In this document: piece by piece, positions 1 to 7,024 of the stretch
Layout: every line of letters starts with the position of its first letter
Position numbering within the stretch: position 1 is the stretch's first letter
Assembly (NCBI GenBank): GCA_002345625.1
Contig: DDWE01000122.1
Coordinates: forward strand, 4,939-14,871
Source of the DNA: Desulfuromonadaceae bacterium UBA2294
Lineage (GTDB): Bacteria; Desulfobacterota; Desulfuromonadia; Desulfuromonadales; UBA2294
Direction of reading: 5' to 3'
Length of the DNA: 9,933 bases
Notes under the pieces: model-generated
Database searches by the model: none
The model's input: the letters and a program-made list of their open reading frames with translations, nothing else
What the model was told of the DNA's origin: nothing
Program-made: the position numbers and the translations under genes

Positions 1-1776
1 CTCTTCATTGACGAGCTGCACACCATCGTCGGTGCCGGCAAGGCCGAAGGCTCTATGGATGCCGGCAACATGCTTAAGCCGATGCTGGCCCGTGGTGAAC
101 TGCACTGCATCGGCGCCACCACCCTGGATGAGTATCGCAAACACATCGAGAAGGATGCGGCGCTGGAGCGGCGCTTTCAGCCGGTACTGGTCGAGCAGCC
201 GACGGTGGAGGATACCATCTCGATCCTGCGCGGCCTCAAGGAACGCTATGAAGTCCACCATGGCGTTCGTATCCACGACAGCGCTCTGGTCGCTGCGGCC
301 ACCCTGTCGAACCGCTATATTTCCGATCGCTTCCTGCCGGACAAGGCGATCGATCTGGTCGATGAGGCCTGCGCCAAGATCCGCACCGAGATCGACTCGT
401 TGCCGCAGGAGCTTGACGAAGTCACGCGGCGGGTGATGCAGCTTGAAATCGAGGAAGCCGCCCTGAAAAAAGAGAAAGACCGCGCCAGTGGCCAGCGCCT
501 GGAACTACTGCGCAAGGAACTGGCCGATCTCAAGACTCAATCCGACACCTTCCGGGCGCAGTGGGAGGCGGAAAAGGGGAAGCTGAAGCGGCTGCAGGGG
601 CTGCGCGAACAGATTGAGAAGGTACGGCAGCAGATCGAAATCGCCGAGCGCGAATACGACCTGAACCGCGCCGCCGAGCTCAAACATGGCCAGCTGCCGC
701 AGCTGGAGAATGAGCTGCAACAGCTTGAGGTTGCTGAAGAGCAGGACGAAACGCGTCTGGTGCGCGAAGAGGTCTCCGAGGAGGAGATTGCCGGTATCGT
801 CGCCCGCTGGACCGGGATCCCGGTGTCCAGGTTGGTCGAGGGGGAGCGGGAGAAGTTGCTCAAGCTCGATTCGATCCTGCACCAACGGGTGGTCGGTCAG
901 GAGGAGGCGGTGCAGTTGGTCGCAGATGCGGTGATTCGCGCCCGCTCCGGAATCAAGGATCCGAAACGGCCGATCGGCTCATTTATCTTTCTCGGTCCAA
1001 CCGGGGTCGGTAAGACCGAACTTGCCCGTACTCTGGCCGAAGCTCTGTTCGATTCGGAGGAGAACATTGTCCGCATCGACATGTCGGAATACATGGAGCG
1101 GCATGCGGTCAGCCGGCTGATCGGGGCGCCACCGGGCTATGTCGGCTATGAAGAGGGAGGCCAGCTGACCGAAGCGGTGCGACGGCATCCCTTCTCGGTC
1201 ATTCTCTTTGATGAAATCGAAAAGGCGCATCCGGATGTTTTTAACGTGTTGCTGCAAATCCTCGATGATGGCCGGGTCACCGACAGCCAGGGGCGGACAG
1301 TCGATTTTAAAAACACAGTGATCATTATGACCAGTAATATCGGTTCACCGCATCTGCTTGAGGGGGTGTCGGCTGACGGCGACATCAGTGACGGCGCACG
1401 TGATCTGGTCATGCGTGAGCTGCGCAGCAGTTTTCGCCCGGAGTTCCTCAATCGCGTCGATGATATTGTGCTGTTCAAACCGCTCTCGCGTGCCGAGATC
1501 AAGCAGATCATCGACCTGTTGACCGGGCAGTTGCGGGAACGTCTGGCTGAGCGCCACATCGATTTAATCTTGACCGATGCCGCCCGGACCTATATCGCCG
1601 AACAGGCCTATGATCCGGTCTACGGTGCGCGTCCGTTGAAACGTTTTCTGCAACATCAGCTGGAGACGAAAATCGGCCGGGCGTTGATCGCCGGCGAGGT
1701 GATGGAAGGGAGCCAGGTGGCCATCGATGCCGGTGCCGATGGCTTGCTGGTCGTGGCGACAGCTGCGCCAAAATAG
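1..1776 (+). CDS. clpB: ClpB chaperone, AAA+ disaggregase (5' truncated by window edge)
   Basis: ATP-driven cytoplasmic hexameric disaggregase that pulls polypeptides out of aggregates together with DnaK/DnaJ/GrpE. The frame is open from base 1, and 591 residues are present before the TAG stop. Against the roughly 860 residues usual for ClpB, about 270 N-terminal residues (N-domain and first Walker A) lie outside the window. In window residue numbers: Walker B of the first ATPase ring LFIDE at 1-5; ERRF with the first-ring arginine pair R57/R58; the charged coiled-coil middle domain about 138-245, which separates ClpB from ClpA and ClpC; ARWTGIPVSR entering the second ATPase domain; second Walker A GPTGVGKT at 332-339; the pore-loop segment GAPPGYVGYEEGG; second Walker B ILFDE at 401-405; RPEFLNR with arginine finger R485; and GARPLKR (sensor 2) near the C-terminus. 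All expected motifs are intact. An internal ATG at base 55 is not the start, because conserved sequence continues upstream of it. Confidence 0.97.
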   Translation, partial: LFIDELHTIVGAGKAEGSMDAGNMLKPMLARGELHCIGATTLDEYRKHIEKDAALERRFQPVLVEQPTVEDTISILRGLKERYEVHHGVRIHDSALVAAATLSNRYISDRFLPDKAIDLVDEACAKIRTEIDSLPQELDEVTRRVMQLEIEEAALKKEKDRASGQRLELLRKELADLKTQSDTFRAQWEAEKGKLKRLQGLREQIEKVRQQIEIAEREYDLNRAAELKHGQLPQLENELQQLEVAEEQDETRLVREEVSEEEIAGIVARWTGIPVSRLVEGEREKLLKLDSILHQRVVGQEEAVQLVADAVIRARSGIKDPKRPIGSFIFLGPTGVGKTELARTLAEALFDSEENIVRIDMSEYMERHAVSRLIGAPPGYVGYEEGGQLTEAVRRHPFSVILFDEIEKAHPDVFNVLLQILDDGRVTDSQGRTVDFKNTVIIMTSNIGSPHLLEGVSADGDISDGARDLVMRELRSSFRPEFLNRVDDIVLFKPLSRAEIKQIIDLLTGQLRERLAERHIDLILTDAARTYIAEQAYDPVYGARPLKRFLQHQLETKIGRALIAGEVMEGSQVAIDAGADGLLVVATAAPK

Positions 1777-1868
1777 TGCTGCAGTTTGCTGGGCAGGGGC
1801 GACAGGGGCTTTACTTTTTTAACCTGGTCGGTTAGGGTTCGAGGGCACCCACCCGAAGGACTCTCTTT
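1777..1868. other. clpB to signalling-gene intergenic gap
   Basis: A 92-bp gap. It contains a 7-bp direct repeat, CAGGGGC at 1794-1800 and 1803-1809, followed by a T-rich patch at about 1810-1820. A short imperfect stem (TTCG with CGAA, plus GG with CC across a bulged A) reaches into the ribosome binding site GAAGGA at 1855-1860. I see neither a convincing rho-independent terminator nor a good sigma70 or sigma54 promoter, so read-through from clpB into the next gene is possible. Confidence 0.4.
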
Positions 1869-3236
1869 ATGCCTAAAATTTTCCTGGTCGATGATGTCGA
1901 GCTGTTTCTTGAGCTGGAAAAATCGTTACTGGCTGATCTTAATTACGAACTCTTCACCGCCTCCTCCGGCGAAGAAGTTCTGGAGCGCATTGGCGCGATT
2001 ACGCCGGATTTGCTGTTGCTCGATCTGTATATGGGCGGGATCGATGGCGATGAGGTCTGTCGGCGCCTGCGTGCCGATGATCGCTGGTCGGCGTTGCCGA
2101 TTATCATGGTGACAGCCGCCGGTCGCCGCGAGGAAGTGGAACGGTGTCTGCTGGCCGGTTGCGACGATTACGTGACCAAGCCGGTCAGTAAGGCCGAGCT
2201 GACCGAAAAAGTGCAGCGCCTGCTCGGCCAGATCAAGGCGCGCAAGTCGCCACGCGAAACGGTCGGGCTGCCGGTCTATCTGGAGAGCGATATCTGGTCA
2301 GGGACTGTCTGGGCACGGGATATCTCCAGCACCGGGCTGTTTCTCGAGAGCCCGGTCGAAATGCCGATGGCGAAGACGGTCAAGATCACTCTCGATCTGC
2401 CCGGTGGGCAGCAGGCCCGGATTCTTGGCAAGGTGGTGCGTGGGTCCAGTGGCGAAGCGAGTGGTTTCGGGGTTTACATCGTGCACCATGAGCCGGAAGG
2501 CGCCGGCGCTGAACCGACGTTACTTGCCCGGCAGAACGCGCAGATAGATCGCACGGCGATCGCCGAGAGCGAAGTGGAGATCAGTCGCCTTCAGGCGCAG
2601 TCCCAGCGGCTGGATGCCGAGGGAGACCGGTTGCGGCAGCGGGTACGCGAACTGGAAGAAGAGAATCTCGATTTTGCCAATCAGATCGTGCGCACCGAGG
2701 AGATCAATAACAACCTGACCAATCTGTACATTGCGTCATCGCGACTCCATTCGGTGCTCGATCTAGCGCAGGTTACGGAGATCATCAAAGAGATCACCAT
2801 CAACTTTGTCGGGGCCGAGAAGTTTGCTTTGCTGATGCGGCCCCGCAACAACGATAAACTCCTCGAGTATACGATGGGTGAAGGGTTTGGCGATGAGGAA
2901 TTTCCGCAGACCTTTCCGATCACCGAGCACGAAATCTTTCGCCATGTTGTTGAGGAGCAGGAGAACTATTTTATAGAGGGGACGGTTGACGCCGGCTCCG
3001 ACGATCCGTTCAAGCCGCTGGCCGCAATTCCGCTGGTGATTCACGGTGATGTTATCGGCGTGGTCGTCATCTACCGGTTGCTGGTGCAAAAAGAGCGCTT
3101 TGAGGCGATCGATTTTCATCTTTTTTCGATGATGGCTGAGCACGCTGCGACCGCGCTGTTCTCCTCCTCCCTGTACGAGCAGTCCGAGCGCAAGCGGGAA
3201 ACCTATCGCGGTTTCATGGATCTGTTACTCAAGTAG
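1869..3236 (+). CDS. Receiver-PilZ-coiled coil-GAF signalling protein
   Basis: A 455-residue cytoplasmic signalling protein. The receiver domain (about 3-120) has the acidic pocket D8/D9, phospho-acceptor D52 in LLLLDLYMGG, T82, Y101 and K104 in the YVTKP motif, so it looks fully phosphorylatable. A PilZ-like domain follows (about 125-205). It has both halves of the cyclic di-GMP signature, R125-xxx-R129 and D151-x-S153-xx-G156, so ligand binding is plausible. A charged coiled coil (about 225-288) leads into a GAF-like domain (about 297-435, including the segment AAIPLVIHGDVIGVVVIYR). There is no GGDEF, EAL, HD-GYP, kinase or DNA-binding domain, so the output is probably a protein contact. 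No histidine kinase gene lies in the window. The ATG start has GAAGGA eight bases upstream and begins directly with the receiver strand KIFLVDD. The gene ends overlapping the convergent radical SAM gene by 8 bp. Domain calls are motif-based; the pathway controlled is unknown. Confidence 0.9.
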   Translation: MPKIFLVDDVELFLELEKSLLADLNYELFTASSGEEVLERIGAITPDLLLLDLYMGGIDGDEVCRRLRADDRWSALPIIMVTAAGRREEVERCLLAGCDDYVTKPVSKAELTEKVQRLLGQIKARKSPRETVGLPVYLESDIWSGTVWARDISSTGLFLESPVEMPMAKTVKITLDLPGGQQARILGKVVRGSSGEASGFGVYIVHHEPEGAGAEPTLLARQNAQIDRTAIAESEVEISRLQAQSQRLDAEGDRLRQRVRELEEENLDFANQIVRTEEINNNLTNLYIASSRLHSVLDLAQVTEIIKEITINFVGAEKFALLMRPRNNDKLLEYTMGEGFGDEEFPQTFPITEHEIFRHVVEEQENYFIEGTVDAGSDDPFKPLAAIPLVIHGDVIGVVVIYRLLVQKERFEAIDFHLFSMMAEHAATALFSSSLYEQSERKRETYRGFMDLLLK

Positions 3237-5103
3237 TTTCGCCCCAGCCCATCGCCGGCAGCAGCAGCCCTTCGGCAATGGCGAAGTAGAGGATCTCCTC
3301 TCCGGCTTCGCGTGGCACACTGCCGGCGAAGATCGCTTCCGGCGTTCGATGCCCATCAGAGTGACGCAGCAGGTTGAGGGCGTCCTCCTCCAGTGATTCG
3401 CAGATCACCTCCTCGCCCCGGCGCAGAAACAGGGCAACAGAGCCGACCGGCCGAAACAGTTCAGCGAACTCCTCCAGATCGAACTCTCCCATCTCCAGCA
3501 AGTTGATGACCTCGTAAGCAAAGGGGACCAGCTGTGCGTGCGGCGCCAGACACCAGGGCTGGGTCCAGGCTTCTTCCGGCGGCGCCTCTTCGGCGGGTGG
3601 TGTCTCTGGTCCGAGCAGGGTCTCGGCATAATGGAAGTGGTAACGCAGCAGATCGAGGGCCGGTTGCAGCAGGTCGTTGCGCTCGCGTTGTTGCAAAAGC
3701 CACTGGATGTACCCCTCCTGCATCGGCAGGATCTCCTCCGGCCGCCAAAGATCGACCGCCAGCAGCACCGTCCGAAATACCCCCTGTTCGAGTAGCAACC
3801 AGTCGGCAAACCCTTCGAGAAACGGGACCGCTTCAAGATCGGTGACCTGCAGCAGGGTTGCAAACAGGCCGACCGCACGCCCCTGGTTATAGAACAGGTC
3901 GGTGGCGGCCGCGATCTCCGCTGCGCGGGCCAGGTCGGCAGCACTCCAGTCCTGGCTCGATTGCAGGGTGTAGGGAGGTGAACTCTCCGCGACGAGTCCG
4001 TAGGTGTCAATCTCGTCAAACAGTCGGGTGCCGGGAAGGACGGCGAGGGGGAAGAGGTCGACATGGTTCGGGACAAAGTCGAGGGCGACACCGAGGCTGG
4101 CGCGGAAACCGGCCAGACTGTCGCAGGGAAGACCGTAGATCAGATCGAGGCCGAAGGAGACCCCGGCGCTATTCAGGGCTGGCAGTACTTTTTGATACAG
4201 ACTGAGATTGACCGGTCGCCGTATGGCCCTTAAGACCTGAGGTTGGATAGATTGCAGGCCGATCTGCAGGGAACAGGAGATGTTGGCCAGGAGACGAATG
4301 GTTGCATCATCGATGGTTTCAATCCGCGCTTCCAGGTGGACATGCAGTGCAGGCGCCCGTTCGGCAATCAACGCCAAAAGCTCCCGACCACGCGCGGCCG
4401 GCACATTGAAACTCGAATCGATGGCCCAGGCCTGCGCAATATTCGCTCCGGCAAACAGGTCGAGTTCGGCGGCGAGGCGCTCCAGCGGAAACTTGCGCAC
4501 CTGGCGACTGCCGAGGCTGTCGAAGCAGTAGCTGCAATCGAACGGACAGCCGCGGGCCACTTCCCAGAGAACGCCGTCGACCGGGTCGAGAATCCCGGTT
4601 AACCAGGGGGAGGGGAGATCTTCCGGTGCCGCCGGCGGGCGCTCTGGCCCATCGACGATCTCTTCCGCAGTGCGCAGGGAGAGTCCAGCCAGTGGCCGTA
4701 GTTCATTCCCGTTTCCCAGCAGGTCGATGAGCTCGGTAAAGGTCAGTTCCCCTTCGCCGCGGATCACAGCCATAAAGGTGCCGTCGGCAAGCAGTCCATG
4801 CGGGTCGGCGGTCGCATCCGGTCCGCCGGCAACCAGCAGGAGTTCCGGTCGCCGGGCTTTGAGGGTCTGTCCGACGGCGAGCAGGGTGGTGCGATTCCAG
4901 CTGTAAAACGGAAAGGCGACCAGATCGGGGGCGGTCGCCAGAATCTCTGCTGCGAGTTGTTCGACGGCTTGATCCGGGTAGAAATCGAGCAACAGGGTGC
5001 TGTGCTCGGGCCGGTTGGCGAGAGTGGCCGCGAGGCTGGCGGCAGCCAGCGGGACGGCCTGTGGTGAGCGGCGCACGTGCAGCGTCGGCAGAACAATTTT
5101 CAT
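3229..5103 (-). CDS. B12-binding-type radical SAM protein with C-terminal extension
   Basis: A predicted 624-residue iron-sulfur enzyme that would cleave S-adenosylmethionine to start radical chemistry; the substrate is unknown. The N-terminal part (about 1-160) is a Rossmann-like cobalamin-binding-type domain with FPFYSWN, VAGGPDAT at about 91-98 and RGEGELTF at about 115-122. I see no DxHxxG cobalamin-ligand motif, which many B12-radical SAM proteins also lack. DLPSPWL links to the radical SAM core, where the cluster motif CxxxCxxC is C186, C190 and C193 in RGCPFDCSYC. Core landmarks IGLQS, DLIYGLP and PLAVLPGTRL follow. The segment of about 395-495 resembles, from memory, the DUF4080 region found behind such cores. 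The final 65 residues look PqqD-like. It is the last gene of the minus operon, 38 bp after the patatin gene. The ATG at 5103 is preferred over an upstream in-frame TTG at 5130, which lacks a ribosome binding site. Confidence 0.9.
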   Translation of the reverse strand: MKIVLPTLHVRRSPQAVPLAAASLAATLANRPEHSTLLLDFYPDQAVEQLAAEILATAPDLVAFPFYSWNRTTLLAVGQTLKARRPELLLVAGGPDATADPHGLLADGTFMAVIRGEGELTFTELIDLLGNGNELRPLAGLSLRTAEEIVDGPERPPAAPEDLPSPWLTGILDPVDGVLWEVARGCPFDCSYCFDSLGSRQVRKFPLERLAAELDLFAGANIAQAWAIDSSFNVPAARGRELLALIAERAPALHVHLEARIETIDDATIRLLANISCSLQIGLQSIQPQVLRAIRRPVNLSLYQKVLPALNSAGVSFGLDLIYGLPCDSLAGFRASLGVALDFVPNHVDLFPLAVLPGTRLFDEIDTYGLVAESSPPYTLQSSQDWSAADLARAAEIAAATDLFYNQGRAVGLFATLLQVTDLEAVPFLEGFADWLLLEQGVFRTVLLAVDLWRPEEILPMQEGYIQWLLQQRERNDLLQPALDLLRYHFHYAETLLGPETPPAEEAPPEEAWTQPWCLAPHAQLVPFAYEVINLLEMGEFDLEEFAELFRPVGSVALFLRRGEEVICESLEEDALNLLRHSDGHRTPEAIFAGSVPREAGEEILYFAIAEGLLLPAMGWGETT

Positions 5104-5107
5104 GGCG

Positions 5108-5116
5108 TCCCCTTTT
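5108..5116 (-). promoter_or_regulatory. Ribosome binding site deciding the radical SAM start
   Basis: On the minus strand the bases read AAAAGGGGA and end four bases before the ATG at 5103. The in-frame TTG at 5130 has no purine-rich motif upstream. The conserved part of the protein (MKIVLPTLHV) also begins at the ATG. Confidence 0.65.
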
Positions 5117-5141
5117 GCCCTGTGGTGCAATGCGCAGGCGA

Positions 5142-6281
5142 TCAGTCGATTGGGTTCCCGGCCCCTGACACCGGTGCCGGCGCGCTCAGACGCTCTGGCG
5201 TCAGAGCGATCCCGTGCCGGCGGAAAATGGGTTCCAGCTCGTCATAGTGAGCCCGCAGATAATTAAGGGTCAGGCTGTAGCCGTAGGCCATAATCTGGCT
5301 GCGGGCCTTGTTGCTCATCGGGTTTTGGAAAAACAGCAGCGATTCATTGCTGTCCGGCTGGATCAGGACCAGATCGACTTCTGGATGTTCCCGGCGGAAG
5401 TTTTGCAGAGCAAGATCCAGTTTCTCCTTGGCCTCGATGCGTCGTGCCTGCTCGAAGGCGAAGCTGATGCCGAGTTCGGAGATGCGGGCGCAGCGGCCGT
5501 ACGAGAGGGAGGGGAGGCAGGCGTGTTCGCTGCTGTTATCCATCGGCGTCCGTGGGTTGATGACCACCAGAAGCTTGGCGCCGGCCTCAACCGCAAGGTC
5601 GAGGTGCAGAACACGGCCGGTCGAGCCGTCAAGGTAGTCGTTACCGTTGATGCGGTACGGTTGGAAAAAATAGGGGATGGCGCTGGAGGCAGTGATTGCC
5701 TCGGAGATACTGCAATCAACGTCGGCATCGCGGCCGAAAACGGTGCGGCGGCCACGGTCGAGATCGTAGGCCGGGATCAGCAGTTCACAGCTCAAGTCGG
5801 TAAAGCGATTGCTCAACCCTTTTTCGGCAAAGGCTTGACGCAGATAAGCTTCCATCGGTTCGAGGGAGAAGATGCCGGCCGGGAACTGTTCCTGCAGGAT
5901 GTAGAAGAAATCGTGCAGTGAGAAGGCCCAGTGGTTGCGTCGATGGTAACTGATAATGCGAAAGATATTGCGCAGAACCAGCAACGAGGCGCGCAGGACC
6001 CGACGAAGATCGAGGCGGTAGATATCACGTCGCCGCCAGTTAAGGATCGAGGCTTCATTGCCGGCAATGGCGGTATAAAGATCGGTCGGTGCAATCCGGT
6101 TGGCAACCAGAGCAGCAATAATTGAACCGGCGCTGACGCCGAGATAGGTGTCGAAACGGCGGGTGGAAAAGCCGGGCGCAAACAGTCGATCGAGGGCGGT
6201 CAGACTGCCGATTTCATAAGCGGCCCCCATGATTCCGCCGCCGGCTAGAACGAGAGCGGATTTTCCCTTCTTGCGGCGCAT
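5142..6281 (-). CDS. Patatin-like phospholipase family protein
   Basis: A 379-residue predicted serine lipid acyl hydrolase with the Ser-Asp dyad of the patatin family. The N-terminus has the glycine-rich oxyanion loop AGGGIMG (G14-G16, G19). The nucleophile elbow GVSAG has serine S50, and the dyad aspartate is D218 in YLDGS, just after the typical ASSAIPYFFQPYRING segment. There is no signal peptide and no clear membrane segment, so it is probably cytoplasmic or peripheral to the inner membrane; the basic start MRRKKGK could help membrane contact. The length fits bacterial single-domain patatins with an extended C-terminal region. It is the second gene of the minus operon: only 5 bp separate its ATG from the stop of the preceding gene. 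Its weak ribosome binding site AAGAAG (6290-6295) lies inside that gene, which suggests translational coupling. Family assignment is secure; the lipid substrate is unknown. Confidence 0.93.
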   Translation of the reverse strand: MRRKKGKSALVLAGGGIMGAAYEIGSLTALDRLFAPGFSTRRFDTYLGVSAGSIIAALVANRIAPTDLYTAIAGNEASILNWRRRDIYRLDLRRVLRASLLVLRNIFRIISYHRRNHWAFSLHDFFYILQEQFPAGIFSLEPMEAYLRQAFAEKGLSNRFTDLSCELLIPAYDLDRGRRTVFGRDADVDCSISEAITASSAIPYFFQPYRINGNDYLDGSTGRVLHLDLAVEAGAKLLVVINPRTPMDNSSEHACLPSLSYGRCARISELGISFAFEQARRIEAKEKLDLALQNFRREHPEVDLVLIQPDSNESLLFFQNPMSNKARSQIMAYGYSLTLNYLRAHYDELEPIFRRHGIALTPERLSAPAPVSGAGNPID

Positions 6282-6286
6282 AATGG

Positions 6287-6856
6287 CTACTTCTTGGCTT
6301 TGACGACAATGCGTGGTTTGCCGTCACGGGTCTCCACCCGGAAGTCGACCTGCCGGTCACCGAATTTCTCCTGAATCTGTGCTTTTTGTTTTTCGAGCAT
6401 GGCCGCGACCTGGGCGCGGGGTGGCGCAGCGCCGTCGAGGTTGCAGGCCTTGCGGGCTTCAAGCAGGTCGCGGTACAGGTTGTCGACCTCATTGTTTGCT
6501 GATGTGGTAGCGGGTGCCGGTTCGGCACTTTTAAGCGGTGGCGGCGCAGAGGGGCGGCCGTTGTTCCCCTTTTGCCGGTAATAACGCCCCTCTTCAATCA
6601 GGCGCAGGATGCGATCCCAGTAGCCGGAGTAGCTGTGAAAACGGGTGGCGAGATTCTGGTATTTGAAGCGTAAATCGGTCTGGATAATGCGTCGGTTGGC
6701 AAACTGGCGCATCTGCCGGGCGAGGGTCTCCCGGTCCTTCATCGGCTCGCGTTTCTCGATGCCACAGAAGTATTGTTCGTAACTGATTTCCAGATTCCGC
6801 ATCGCCTGTTCGATAACACTGAGTTCCTGGTCGATGCGTCTGCGTTCATCTTTCAT
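6287..6856 (-). CDS. Small MXAN_5187 C-terminal-domain-like protein, function unknown
   Basis: A 189-residue soluble protein with no signal peptide and no membrane segment. The N-terminal half (about 1-95) is helical and rich in Arg, Glu, Tyr and Phe, with EQYFCGIEKREP, LRFKYQNLATRFHSY and YWDRILRLIEEGRYYR. This resembles, from memory, the conserved domain named after Myxococcus MXAN_5187, whose function I do not know. A Pro/Ala-rich linker (about 101-121) follows. The C-terminal half (about 122-189) has a helical stretch (VDNLYRDLLEARKACN, AQVAAMLEKQKAQIQEKFG) and a short strand-rich end (DFRVETRDGKPRIVVKAKK). The start is well supported by AAGGAGG six bases upstream, the strongest ribosome binding site in the window, and by the promoter just before it. 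It leads the minus operon and may be a regulator or scaffold for the two enzymes behind it; that role is inferred only from position. Confidence 0.8.
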   Translation of the reverse strand: MKDERRRIDQELSVIEQAMRNLEISYEQYFCGIEKREPMKDRETLARQMRQFANRRIIQTDLRFKYQNLATRFHSYSGYWDRILRLIEEGRYYRQKGNNGRPSAPPPLKSAEPAPATTSANNEVDNLYRDLLEARKACNLDGAAPPRAQVAAMLEKQKAQIQEKFGDRQVDFRVETRDGKPRIVVKAKK

Positions 6857-6880
6857 GTAAACCCTCCTTCAATCGTGCAA

Positions 6881-6909
6881 AATATACTTGAGACAGGGCT
6901 TTTTTGCAA
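6881..6909 (-). promoter_or_regulatory. Predicted sigma70 promoter of the minus-strand operon
   Basis: On the minus strand: -35 TTGCAA (6904-6909, 4 of 6 matches to TTGACA), a 17-base spacer, and -10 TATATT (6881-6886, 5 of 6 matches to TATAAT). Transcription would begin near 6874, giving a leader of about 18 bases that contains the AAGGAGG ribosome binding site at 6863-6869. Confidence 0.6.
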
Positions 6910-6951
6910 AAGGTTTCACGCAGACGACCACCGGGAAGCCAGCTATATTCC

Positions 6952-6980
6952 TTGACTCGACGCCGACCATTGGCAATAAT
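6952..6980 (+). promoter_or_regulatory. Predicted sigma70 promoter of glmU-glmS
   Basis: On the plus strand: -35 TTGACT (6952-6957, 5 of 6 matches), a 17-base spacer, and -10 AATAAT (6975-6980, 5 of 6 matches). Transcription would begin near 6987, about 38 bases before the chosen glmU start. This is the best promoter match I noticed in the window. Confidence 0.7.
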
Positions 6981-7014
6981 GAGGCGCTTTTTTAATGCTT
7001 AAAACAATGATTAA

Positions 7015-7021
7015 GAAGGGA
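7015..7021 (+). promoter_or_regulatory. Ribosome binding site deciding the glmU start
   Basis: GAAGGGA sits just before the ATG at 7025. The upstream in-frame ATG at 6995 would be only about 8 bases from the predicted transcription start and has no ribosome binding site. Residues added by that start (MLKTMIKKGT) are not typical of GlmU. Confidence 0.65.
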
Positions 7022-7024
7022 ACG

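Larger units (their letters stand above)
6857..7024. other. Divergent control region between the minus operon and glmUS
   Basis: A 168-bp gap between two divergently read genes, noticeably richer in A and T than the coding sequence. It holds one sigma70-type promoter on each strand (given separately). A perfect 10-bp palindrome TTTTGCAAAA (6902-6911) covers the minus-strand -35 element. A 6-bp A/T inverted repeat, TTTTAA/TTAAAA around TGC (6990-7004), lies at the expected start of the glmU leader. No coding sequence or known riboswitch was recognised. Confidence 0.6.

Noticed and set aside
505..885. Antisense frames within clpB, and similar frames inside the radical SAM and patatin genes
   Set aside because: They lie wholly inside well-supported genes, have no ribosome binding site or recognisable motif, and their composition fits frame shadows of GC-rich codons.
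3237..3300. Rho-independent terminator between the convergent genes
   Set aside because: Only weak partial stems (TTCG with CGAA) are visible, with no T-run; both sides are coding sequence.
5104..5130. TTG start extending the radical SAM protein by 9 residues
   Set aside because: No purine-rich site precedes the TTG, while the ATG at 5103 has AAAAGGGGA four bases upstream and begins the conserved sequence.
6995..7024. Upstream ATG extending GlmU by 10 residues
   Set aside because: It lies about 8 bases from the predicted transcription start, lacks a ribosome binding site, and adds residues not seen in the family; the ATG at 7025 has GAAGGGA before it.
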